A stretch of 64,000 bases of DNA from Gemmatimonadota bacterium (lineage in GTDB: Bacteria; Gemmatimonadota; Gemmatimonadetes; Gemmatimonadales; GWC2-71-9): contig JADKJZ010000002.1 of NCBI GenBank assembly GCA_016720805.1, positions 62,001 to 126,000 on the forward strand, written 5' to 3'. Both the position numbers and the translations under genes were made by a program. This document shows positions 40,253-48,240 of the stretch, piece by piece (position 1 is the first letter of the stretch; each line of letters begins with the position of its first letter). The notes under the pieces were generated by a model. It was not told the DNA's origin, made no database searches, and worked only from the letters and a program-made list of their open reading frames with translations.

Positions 40253-40975
40253 ATGGCGACCGAGACCACGATCGGCATCGACGAGGATCGGCGCCGCGCC
40301 CGCGCGGAGCATCAGGCACTCCTCCGACGCATCATCGCCGTCTACGACTCGCCGATCATCCGGGCCTATTGCACCATCCGCTTCCTCATCATCAACATCG
40401 ACATTCTGCAGATCATCGGCCTCGGGATGCGCGACAAGCGACGGGTGCTGGAAATCGGCTGCGGCTTCGGGCTGTTCGGGCTCTACTTCGCTTCTCGCAA
40501 CCCGGCGTTGCTCTACCACGGCTTCGATATCGATGCCGGACGGATCGCGATGGCCCGTGAGGCGGCCAAACGGCTGGGGCTCACCAATCTCCGCTTCGAG
40601 GTTGGGGATGCCTGCACCGACTTGCCGCTGGACGCGAGCTATGATTGCGTGGTGATGATGGACTTGTTGCACCACTTGCCGGACAGCGGCAAGGCACGGC
40701 TGCTGCAGGCGACCGTTCCGCGGCTGGAGCCGGGTGGACGCCTCGTGATCAAGGAGATCGCGCGGCGTCCCGCCTACAAGCGCTGGTTCACCTGGCTGCT
40801 CGACGTCGCGATGACGCAGAGCTTCGACATGTGGTACCGACCGGCGGAGACCTATCGTGCCCTCGTGGCGCCAGAGCTCACGATGGAGACCTATCCGATC
40901 GCGGACTGGCTACCGTATCCCCATGTCGTGTACCTCTTCACCCGCCCGGAGGGCGCTCAGGACCCGGCGGCCTGA
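40253..40975 (+). CDS. SAM-dependent class I methyltransferase
   Basis: The 240-residue protein has a Rossmann-fold methyltransferase core: RRVLEIGCGFGLFGLYFASR (motif I), YHGFDIDAGRIAMAREAAKR (motif II), FEVGDACTDLP, and YDCVVMMDLLHHLPDSGK, with LEPGGRLVIKEIARRPAYK. The N-terminal 60 residues include a hydrophobic segment (IRAYCTIRFLIINIDILQII), suggesting membrane contact and a lipid-like substrate. The 3' end overlaps the convergent radical SAM gene by 19 bases. Confidence 0.85.
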   Translation: MATETTIGIDEDRRRARAEHQALLRRIIAVYDSPIIRAYCTIRFLIINIDILQIIGLGMRDKRRVLEIGCGFGLFGLYFASRNPALLYHGFDIDAGRIAMAREAAKRLGLTNLRFEVGDACTDLPLDASYDCVVMMDLLHHLPDSGKARLLQATVPRLEPGGRLVIKEIARRPAYKRWFTWLLDVAMTQSFDMWYRPAETYRALVAPELTMETYPIADWLPYPHVVYLFTRPEGAQDPAA

Positions 40976-42143
40976 CTGGCGTCCCGCGCCTCGTCGGCGC
41001 TCGAGGCCCCACCCTTGGCCTTGGGACCATCCTGCTCGAGGTTGATCGGCACCCGTTCCGAGGGATGAAGCGGGAGCGCCCGACTCCACACCTTCCCGCG
41101 CACCAGCGCCTGCACCAGCGGAATCGGCTGATAGGCGATGCTCGACCACATGAAGACCTCGGTCGTGCAGTGGCATTCCTTGTTCGCGATCGAGGCGCGG
41201 AGCCGCTTCGCCTCCTCCGAATGCCAGATCTCGGGGAAGGTGTTGTTGCGCAGGTTGCCGATCGGCGCGTGAATCTCGCAGACACCGACATCCCCGTTCG
41301 CGTACACGACCCCGGAGATCCGACCCGCCTTGCACGGGATCACCTGTCGGTTCTGCTTGACGGTTTCCACCTTGCCCCACTGCAGCATCGGCTCCATCAG
41401 GAGCCGCGCCGCCCGACCTCCCGCGGCGCCCAGAGCCGCCGGATGTACTCGTAGAGCTCCTCGTACAGCGCCAGGCTCGGTCCCACCAGCGTCGGATTCT
41501 TCCGGTCGCCGCGGATGATCGCGAGGTTGTGGTGGTCCATCTGCGGACACCGTTCATACAAGTAGGTCGTCAGCTTCCGGATCTCGTCCATGTTGACGTC
41601 GGTGGCCGTCGAGATGGAGTGGATGCGCAGCCGCGGGTCGGACTTCTGCAGCTCGACCAGCGCGTCGTACGTCTCCATGGCATGCTGGAAGGCGTGGCGC
41701 GCGACGCGGAAGTTGTCGTGAAATTCCGGCATGCCGTCCAGCGAGATCTCGGCGACGAACAGCTTGAGGCTCGGCTCCTTGAGGACCTCGGTGATCGCCG
41801 CGATCGTCCGGGCCGTGAAGTAGCCGTTCGTCGGGACGTAAATCTCCTTCACCCCGTTGTGCTGGATGAACTGCCGGCAGATCTCGCCGAATTCCGGGCG
41901 AAGGAACGGTTCCCCGCCGGAGAGATTCAGGTTCTCGATCTTCCCCAGCGAGCGCGAGAGGGCAAAGAGCTCGTCCTTCGTCAGGTCGTTCTTCTGGTTC
42001 AGGGCGGTCCAGTAGAAGCAGTGCTCGCACTTCATGTTGCAGATCGAGTTGATGAACAGCACCAGAAATGGCGGGCTATCCATGTCGCGATAGGAGTAAC
42101 TCGTCAGCCGGGCATGACGCGCCAGGCGCTGGATCGGGTTCAT
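40957..42143 (-). pseudogene. Frameshifted radical SAM protein with C-terminal SPASM-like cysteines
   Basis: From ATG 42143 the first frame encodes FINSICNMKCEHCFYW (the C-x3-C-x2-C 4Fe-4S motif), LNLSGGEPFLRPEFGEICR and IRRLWAPREVGRRG, then a stop. A second frame continues with LLMEPMLQWGKVETVKQ, VIPCKAG, VYANGDVGVCEIHAPIGNL and NKECHCTTE, typical of a SPASM or Twitch auxiliary-cluster domain, ending at 40957. One missing base at about 41401-41414 explains the break. Joined, the protein is about 395 residues. It is next to a methyltransferase gene. The substrate is unknown. GAGG precedes the start. Confidence 0.85.
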
Positions 42144-42223
42144 CGACACCCTCGGGGGGATGGTTGAGCTGCTTGAGGGGAGCAAGGGCCGGGCCAGACG
42201 CTCACCCGCATCGGTGAATATGC

Positions 42224-42271
42224 ACCGAGGGACCCCGGGACGCGCCCTCTGGCGGGCCGGGGTCCCTCGGT
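42224..42271 (-). terminator. 15-bp hairpin terminator after the repeat protein gene
   Basis: ACCGAGGGACCCCGG (42224-42238) pairs with CCGGGGTCCCTCGGT (42257-42271) around an 18-base loop. It starts 17 bases past the stop of the 1256-residue gene on the minus strand. No T-run follows. Confidence 0.8.
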
Positions 42272-42287
42272 TGCGACATCGGGGCGG

Positions 42288-45200
42288 TCAGGGAGTGCGA
42301 TACAGCGTCAGGACGCCACTCTGGGTCGGCGAAATGCTGACCGTCCCGTTGGCAGTCGCCGTGACACTGGGGAGCGTGCTCCGCGTGCCGGACGAATTGG
42401 TCATTTCGACCCCGTAGGTGCCGACGCGCATGCCCCCGACGGTGTAGGTGCCCGGGGCATCGATGTGCAACACCACGGCCATCCCCGCTCCAGGATTGGT
42501 GAACGCCACCGGACGGACCGAGCCGCTCAGGCTGGTGGCCGCCACCCGGGTCGCGCCGGCCCGCACGTAGCGGAAGTACTGGCGCAGCGACTTCGTCAGC
42601 GCCCCCATCACCGGCCGGCCGCCGCTGATGTAGTAGTACTGGGCGCCGTTGTCGTTGGTCGGGTAGGCGAGCGTGTACTGCTGCCACGCCGACACGTTGC
42701 CGAGCGTCAGGTCTGCGTAGAGATCCTCGACACCGCTCCCGATATGCTCGAGCATTGCGGTGCCGAGGCCGAGCTGCGCCGCGCGCGTCTTGATGCCGAC
42801 CACGTTGGCGTCGGAGACGCCGGCATAGCGGTGGTAGGCGACGTCCGTGAGGTAGGTGAGCGCACCCGGGACGGCCACAATCTGATTGAGATAGGCCACG
42901 GCGTTGCCCATGTTCATCACCGACGGCGCAATGAAGTCGGGATGGAAGCCTGCCGCGGCGAGGCGCGCACCGGTCGTGGCGATCAGGCCGCCAATGCCGG
43001 TCCCGGTCCGGATGGTGTTGTTGTCCGGCTCGAGAATCACTTCGACCGCGTTCGGCACGAAGCCGTACTGGCTCTGCATGTGCTGGAAGGTGGCCAGGAT
43101 CAATTCGGCGTATTCGGCCGCCGATTGCTGTGCCGTCGAGTTGCCGAAGGAGACGTAGTTCAAGTTGACGTACAGCGCCTCACCGCGCGCCGCGAGCCGC
43201 GTCCGCATCGGCAACACCGTCGATTCGATCGACTCATCCAGCTTCGACCACTTGAAGCCCGAACCATTGGCGCTGTTCGGATCGGCGTTGTCGTTGACCC
43301 AGGCATAGCGCTGCGCGTTGTACTGCGCGGAGGTGATCGTGCCGGCACGGTACTGCGCGTAGTAGTCGACGGTATTTTCCGCGCCGCTGGCAATCTCCAG
43401 GCGGAGACGGTTGATGCCGAGGTCGTTGGCGGCGAGATCCATCAGTTCCGTCTGATATCCCGCGAACCCCGGCTCCGCCTGCCCGACCTGCGTGGTGGCT
43501 TCCCATCCCGTCATCAGCTGGAAGCGGATGGTCGTGTCCACGGTGATGGTCGCCGGCGCGGCGACGGCGGTGTAGGCCACCGATCGGGTCGCCGTGGCGC
43601 CGGCCGTGACCGTCGCGGTCTGCGAACTCGGTGCCGGGGTGTAGCTGGTCCCGCCCGACGTCACGGTGCTCGAGGTGATGGTGTACGTGCCGGGCGTCAA
43701 TGCGGTGATGGTCTCGGTCGCAGTCACCGAGTGGCTGTAGCTGTTCGGTCCGGTCACCGTGATGACGGAATTGGCGCCACCCGGGAGCCCGCTCACCGTC
43801 ACCGTCAATTGCCCGGTGGTGGGTGCCGGCACGGCGTAGGCGATGCTGCTGCTGCTGCTGCCACCCGCCGTGATCGTGGCGGCCTGCGAAGTCGGGGTGG
43901 CGAGGTAGGTGACACCACTCGCGACCACCGACGTCGCGGCGACGGTGTAGCTGCCCGGCAACAACCCGGTGATCGTCTCATTGGCCGTGACGGCATGGCT
44001 GTAGCCGTTCGGTCCGGTCACCGTGATGGCCGCATTCGCGCCACCCGGGAGCCCGCTGATCGTTACCGACAACTGTCCGGTGGTCGGCGCGGCCACGGCA
44101 TAGGCGACGGCACCGGTACCGGTGGCGCCTGCCGTCACGGTCACGACCTGCGAAGTCGGTGCGGGCAGATAGCTCACACCGCTGAGTACGACCGGTGTGG
44201 CGGTGACGGTGTAGCTCCCCGGTGCCAATCCCTCGAGGGTCGTCGTCGCGGGGACCGCGCGGCTGAAGCCGTCCGGTCCGGTGACGGTGATTGCCGCCGC
44301 GGCGGGGGCGGGGACGCCGCTGACCGTCAGCGTCAGGCTGCCGGTGGTCGGGCTCGGCGCTGCGTAGCTGAAGGCGGTGACCGTGCGAACGCCGGCGGTG
44401 ATCGCCGCCGCCTGGGCGGTAGGCGTCGGGAGATAGCTGACGCCACCGACCGTCACGGCGCTCGCGGTGACGGTGTATCCACCGATCGGAAGCGCGTTGA
44501 TCGTTTCGGAGGTCGTGACCTGACGGCTGTATCCGTTCGGGCCGGTCACCGTGATCGCGGCCGCCGCACCACCCGGGAGGCCGTTGATGTCGACCGCCAG
44601 CTGCCCCATGCTGGGGGTGGGCGCGACATAGAGGACCGAGACGGCGACCGTGGTGCCCCCGACGACGGTGGCAACCTGCGACGCCGGGCCAGCCAGATAG
44701 TTGACGCCGGTGACCGTGACGGGACTGGCGGCAACAGTGTAGCTGCCGGGCGTCAGGCCGTCGATCGTGGTCGAGGCGGTGACCTGGAACGGGGTGCCAT
44801 CGGGGCCGGTCACCGTGATGGCGGCGGCCGCGGGAATCGGGAGGCCGGCGATGGTCATCTGAAGCTGTCCCAACGTCGGCGAGGGCACGCTGTAGGCGAC
44901 GTTGGCGGTGGCGCTCGCACCGGCGACGATGGTGACGGTCTGGGACGACGGAGACGGCGTGTGGCTGAGGCCGTTGACGAGCACGGCGACGGAATTGACG
45001 GTGTAGGAGCCCGGCGCCAATCCATCGATGACGGATGTCGCGTTCACGAGGCGTGCGTAGCCATTCGGTCCGCTCACGGCGATCGCCGCCGGCGCACCGC
45101 CGCCGAGACCGGTGACCTGGAGGTTGAGTCCTCCAGTCACCTGGGTGGACGGTGGTGCATAGGTCACGGCAACCGCGGCGACGTTGCCGCCGGTGACCGT

Positions 45201-46058
45201 GATCACCTGCGAGGCCGGGGTCGGGATATGTCGCGCGCCCTCGACCGCCACCTCGCTGGCCGCCACGGTGTAGCTGCCGGGGGTCAGCTGCTCGAGCTGC
45301 GACGAGGCCGTCAGAGTCGCTGCGAAGTTGTTGGGGCCGCTGATCGTGATCGCGGCCATCGCGCCAGTCGGGAGCCCGCTGGTGGTGACCGAGAGCGCAC
45401 CGCTCGCCGCCACGACCCGGCGATACTGCACGACGCCGGTCCGCATTTCGGCGGTCACCACGACGACCGATTGACTCGCCGGTTCCGCCGCGTAGGTCTC
45501 GCCATCGATCGTGACGGGATTGGCCGCGATCAGATAGGTGCCGGCAATGAGGCCAGCCGCGGAGGTGGTCGTCGTCAGGTTCTGGTAGAAGCCGCTGGGG
45601 CCGGAGACGGCGACCGCGCCATTCACGCCGGCCGGCAGCCCTTCGACGGCCACCGTCAGGCTGCCGGAACGCGGTGCCCCCGGATGGTAGTCGACGTGGG
45701 CGCTTGCCGTGCCGCCGCCGTTGACGGTGATGGTCTGAAACGCCGGGCTGGCCAACAGGGTGACGTCGGCGGCGTCGACGTCCTGCGCCGCGAGCTGGTA
45801 CTCGCCCGGCGTGAGGCCGGAGAGCATGCGGCTCGAGGTGAGGGTATCAATCCGGTTTGGTCCGATGACGATCAGGCGACCTGCCACACCCGCCGGCAAC
45901 CCGGAGAGCGACAACTCGAGGGCACCGGTCGGCGCGGGACCCGTCAGGCCGCCACTGTCGGTCTCGCCACACGAGGCGGTCAGCAACAACGCCAGAAGAA
46001 CGCGCCACCCGAGGGTGGTACGGGAAGATTTGGAGGAAATCGGCGTCATGTTCGTCAT
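42288..46058 (-). CDS. Large lipoprotein: nine 88-residue repeats plus a glycosidase-like C-terminal domain
   Basis: The 1256-residue product begins with a lipoprotein signal (LLALLLTASC, Cys at residue 30). Residues 45-836 are nine repeats averaging exactly 88 residues, each with LxVxxSGLPxG, AAITVTGPNGY, PGSYTVAA and a strand near TPxSQxxTVTAG, resembling PEGA/Ig-like surface modules. Residues 837-1256 are a TIM-barrel-like domain related to GH30/clan GH-A: FQLMTGWEA, LGINRLRLEI, VEVILEPDN (likely acid/base Glu) and AMLEHIGS (likely nucleophile). The domain is repeated as a single protein at 48241. The protein likely projects from the surface and acts on, or binds, a glycan. ATG 46058 was chosen; 46049 is an alternative. 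Function is inferred. Confidence 0.75.
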   Translation of the reverse strand: MTNMTPISSKSSRTTLGWRVLLALLLTASCGETDSGGLTGPAPTGALELSLSGLPAGVAGRLIVIGPNRIDTLTSSRMLSGLTPGEYQLAAQDVDAADVTLLASPAFQTITVNGGGTASAHVDYHPGAPRSGSLTVAVEGLPAGVNGAVAVSGPSGFYQNLTTTTSAAGLIAGTYLIAANPVTIDGETYAAEPASQSVVVVTAEMRTGVVQYRRVVAASGALSVTTSGLPTGAMAAITISGPNNFAATLTASSQLEQLTPGSYTVAASEVAVEGARHIPTPASQVITVTGGNVAAVAVTYAPPSTQVTGGLNLQVTGLGGGAPAAIAVSGPNGYARLVNATSVIDGLAPGSYTVNSVAVLVNGLSHTPSPSSQTVTIVAGASATANVAYSVPSPTLGQLQMTIAGLPIPAAAAITVTGPDGTPFQVTASTTIDGLTPGSYTVAASPVTVTGVNYLAGPASQVATVVGGTTVAVSVLYVAPTPSMGQLAVDINGLPGGAAAAITVTGPNGYSRQVTTSETINALPIGGYTVTASAVTVGGVSYLPTPTAQAAAITAGVRTVTAFSYAAPSPTTGSLTLTVSGVPAPAAAAITVTGPDGFSRAVPATTTLEGLAPGSYTVTATPVVLSGVSYLPAPTSQVVTVTAGATGTGAVAYAVAAPTTGQLSVTISGLPGGANAAITVTGPNGYSHAVTANETITGLLPGSYTVAATSVVASGVTYLATPTSQAATITAGGSSSSSIAYAVPAPTTGQLTVTVSGLPGGANSVITVTGPNSYSHSVTATETITALTPGTYTITSSTVTSGGTSYTPAPSSQTATVTAGATATRSVAYTAVAAPATITVDTTIRFQLMTGWEATTQVGQAEPGFAGYQTELMDLAANDLGINRLRLEIASGAENTVDYYAQYRAGTITSAQYNAQRYAWVNDNADPNSANGSGFKWSKLDESIESTVLPMRTRLAARGEALYVNLNYVSFGNSTAQQSAAEYAELILATFQHMQSQYGFVPNAVEVILEPDNNTIRTGTGIGGLIATTGARLAAAGFHPDFIAPSVMNMGNAVAYLNQIVAVPGALTYLTDVAYHRYAGVSDANVVGIKTRAAQLGLGTAMLEHIGSGVEDLYADLTLGNVSAWQQYTLAYPTNDNGAQYYYISGGRPVMGALTKSLRQYFRYVRAGATRVAATSLSGSVRPVAFTNPGAGMAVVLHIDAPGTYTVGGMRVGTYGVEMTNSSGTRSTLPSVTATANGTVSISPTQSGVLTLYRTP
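43551..45926 (-). repeat. Nine tandem 264-base coding repeats
   Basis: This region encodes residues 45-836 of the large lipoprotein and is 2376 bases, that is nine times 264. Single units vary between 87 and 89 residues. Units 8 and 9 share long identical peptide runs (SGLPGGAN, ITVTGPN), whereas units 1-3 are most divergent, suggesting growth of the array from the C-terminal side. Confidence 0.85.
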
Positions 46059-46139
46059 CGTCAGTCCAGTTCCATTGGGATGCAGCCCAACGACGAGCCT
46101 CGTCGTCGGACGTCCCCCGCGTCTCGCGAAGGGGGAATC

Positions 46140-46242
46140 CCGCTGGCGGCTGGGCGGGCTGCCACACCGTCGATACGGCGCTGGCGGACAGCTCCCTGGC
46201 TCTGCGACTCCGGGTCGCCCCGGGTGTGCTCTGTGCAGCGGT
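46140..46242 (-). promoter_or_regulatory. Candidate riboswitch, GEMM-I (cyclic-di-GMP-I)-like fold
   Basis: On the minus strand GCACAGAGCACACC (46236-46223) is followed by a hairpin CGGG-GCGA-CCCG (46222-46211) with a GNRA loop, then GAGTCGCAGAGCC (46210-46198). This mirrors, with a few substitutions, the GEMM-I core CACAGGGCAAACC, GNRA hairpin, GGGACGCAAAGCC. A second hairpin, CCGT-ATCG-ACGG, follows with GGCAGCC after it. CCGCT (46241-46237) can close with AGCGG (46144-46140) as an outer stem. Several consensus positions are altered, so the call is tentative. It lies in the 5' leader of the repeat lipoprotein. Confidence 0.25.
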
Positions 46243-46332
46243 ATGTCACCTGCGCCGGGCTGTTCTCCCGGTCCTGGTGTTTAGAAACTGCAAGGGAGAG
46301 GCCACAGTCGCCTCCCGCGCGTACATATCCAA

Positions 46333-46357
46333 TAAGCCGTTGTTTTATAACGACTTA
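46333..46357. promoter_or_regulatory. A/T-rich inverted repeat
   Basis: TAAGCCGTT (46333-46341) and AACGACTTA (46349-46357) are complementary at eight of nine positions around a 7-base GTTTTAT loop. It lies in the A/T-rich patch about 275 bases before the lipoprotein start and may be an operator. Confidence 0.4.
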
Positions 46358-46559
46358 TACGACTGCATATCGGCGACTGCCATTCAGAGTATCGGCAGGC
46401 TATCTCACAAATAGACAGTGCACCACCGGCCGGCGCCTGCCTGGAGGCATCCGGCCCCTCACGCGGCAAGGTGCCGAGTGGGGGCGGTAAGGTACTGCAT
46501 GGTGCAGAGTTGGCTGGAAGCGGGTCGCGGCAGGACGGGGCGGGATACTGCGGGGGTGG

Positions 46560-48053
46560 TTACTGGGTCGCGGGTCGCCGTTTGAGGATGCGCACCTCAC
46601 CGCCGCCAATGCTGGCCGGAACCTGGTGCGCGATGGTATAGGCGGAGTCGAGGTAGCTGGCGAGTGCCGGGGCCGTGGACTCCAGCCGGATGGGAAAGGT
46701 GGTGACCACCCACGTGGTCGCTGTTCCGGCCTCCAGCGCCTGCAGCTCGCCGACCGTGCGCACGATCGGCCACTGCTGCCCGAGCCACTGGTTCATCGGG
46801 AGTTCCATCATCTCCGTGCCGATGATCGGCTCGGTCGGCGTCCGCGCCTCGGCGAGCCAGGTCAGGGCGGCGGGGTAGTCCTGTTTCGGCGCCCAGGCGC
46901 GAGGCAGCAACAGCAATGACGCCAGCGTGACGGCTGACAGTCCCGCGTCCCCGATCCTGGTCGCGGCGCGAGGCAGCAGGCGCGCCAGCACCACGAAGCC
47001 ACCGTGCACAGCCCACTGCACAACGAACGCGGCACCAAAGAAGAAGAACCGCGGCCACATGTTGTGACCGGTCGAGAGCAGCAGCGCCGCCATCATCAGC
47101 AGCGGCAGGACCATCATGATGGCCGCGAGTCGGTGGTGTCGCCACGCATCGTGCAGTCCGGCAAGCACCACCACGGCCGTGACCGGCAGCACCAGCGCAC
47201 CGGCTGGCACGCCACGGATCAAGCCGGCAATCGCCTCGGCCAGAAACCACCCCGGGCGCTGCCACTCGGCGCCCGTGACCCCCGTCCCGGACGATCCCAG
47301 CGCCCCGACGAGTTGGGGGAGGACCGGCGCGTAGAGCATCATCGCCACCGTGCCACCGAGGACCAGCGCCACGCCGGGCGCCCAGCGTGCGGTGCCCCGT
47401 GGCTGCGCACGCAGCCACAGGAGCCAGCACACCCCGTGACCGGCCACGACGACCAGGGCGGTGACGTGCGTCAGCAGCGTCAGCGCCACGACCAGCGCGT
47501 AGCTCCAGACCCGACGCCTCGTCGCAGGCGTGTCGCGGAGCATGTCGAGCATCAGGCTGCTGGAGACCAGGGTGCCGAGCAACAAGCCGGTGTAGCCGCG
47601 CGCGTTCTGGGAGAACCAGACGTGGTGGTAGGACACGGCGAGCAGGGCGCCGGACCACCACGCCTCGCGCGCGGGGATCCAGCGACGGCCGAAGGCCACG
47701 GTGGCCCAGAGACTCAACACGCCGAAGATCACGGCGGGAAGTCTGAGCATTGCCGCCGATTCTCCGCCAATCGCCCGCACGCCGCGGGCGGCGATCGAGA
47801 AGAGAAAGTGCTGATTGGTGCTGTCGAAGGTCGTGAGCAGGACACTCCACGGCTGGCGCACGTACTCGACCAGCGTCTGGATTTCATCAAACCAGAGGCC
47901 GTCGTTGAGGCCGGGGAGGCGGGCGGCAAGGCCGACGATCAGCAGCACGAGGACGGGGATGAGGGGGAGCGGAGGCGCGGCTGTGGCCGCGGCGTCATGC
48001 GACGGCACGATGCGGCGCAGCCAGCGCGCGACCACGACATGCGCGGCCAGCAA
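46560..48053 (-). CDS. GT39/PMT-like membrane glycosyltransferase (5' end uncertain)
   Basis: The 497-residue protein has about 10-12 hydrophobic helices. The family signature is NDGLWFDEIQTL with the acidic pair after the first main helix, followed by SIAARGVRAIGGESAAMLRLP and WSGALLAVSYHHVWFSQNARGYTGLLL, typical of dolichyl-phosphate-mannose-mannosyltransferase-like (ArnT/PMT, GT39 or DUF2723-type) enzymes. It would transfer a sugar from a lipid carrier on the outer face of the membrane. The start is TTG 48053, but the frame stays open, and encodes one more helix, back to a TAA at 48174-48176 without any ATG or GTG. Confidence 0.75.
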   Translation of the reverse strand: MLAAHVVVARWLRRIVPSHDAAATAAPPLPLIPVLVLLIVGLAARLPGLNDGLWFDEIQTLVEYVRQPWSVLLTTFDSTNQHFLFSIAARGVRAIGGESAAMLRLPAVIFGVLSLWATVAFGRRWIPAREAWWSGALLAVSYHHVWFSQNARGYTGLLLGTLVSSSLMLDMLRDTPATRRRVWSYALVVALTLLTHVTALVVVAGHGVCWLLWLRAQPRGTARWAPGVALVLGGTVAMMLYAPVLPQLVGALGSSGTGVTGAEWQRPGWFLAEAIAGLIRGVPAGALVLPVTAVVVLAGLHDAWRHHRLAAIMMVLPLLMMAALLLSTGHNMWPRFFFFGAAFVVQWAVHGGFVVLARLLPRAATRIGDAGLSAVTLASLLLLPRAWAPKQDYPAALTWLAEARTPTEPIIGTEMMELPMNQWLGQQWPIVRTVGELQALEAGTATTWVVTTFPIRLESTAPALASYLDSAYTIAHQVPASIGGGEVRILKRRPATQ

Positions 48054-48240
48054 GGCGAGGAAAAGCCAGAGTCCGACTGTGACGTCGGATGCGCCGGGAG
48101 CGACCGTTGCATCGCGGAGGACCGTCGCCAGTGTGCCCGGAAGGTTCGGCAGCCGAGACCCCTGAAGTGTGGGTTATCCTTTTGGCACGCCCAGTATACG
48201 CATTCCACGTTGGACCCGACAGGGAAGCCCGGGAGGGTGC

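Larger units (their letters stand above)
46059..46559. other. 500-base intergenic leader upstream of the repeat lipoprotein
   Basis: No convincing gene is present. The half next to the lipoprotein gene (46059-46270) is GC-rich and holds a possible structured RNA. The stretch 46310-46425 is clearly more A/T-rich than the rest of the window and contains an inverted repeat and several TATA-like words. It is the likely promoter and regulatory region of the lipoprotein gene. Confidence 0.6.

Noticed and set aside
40253..42143. Methyltransferase plus radical SAM pair as a RiPP cluster
   Set aside because: No small precursor-peptide gene was found next to them in 42144-42287 or 40043-40252, and the methyltransferase looks membrane-associated.
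42465..46490. A 1341-codon open frame on the plus strand opposite the repeat lipoprotein gene
   Set aside because: It is made of Arg/Gly/Asp-rich sequence mirroring the repeats. The minus-strand frame has a lipoprotein signal, repeats and a conserved domain; the plus frame has none. Such long antisense frames are normal in GC-rich genomes.
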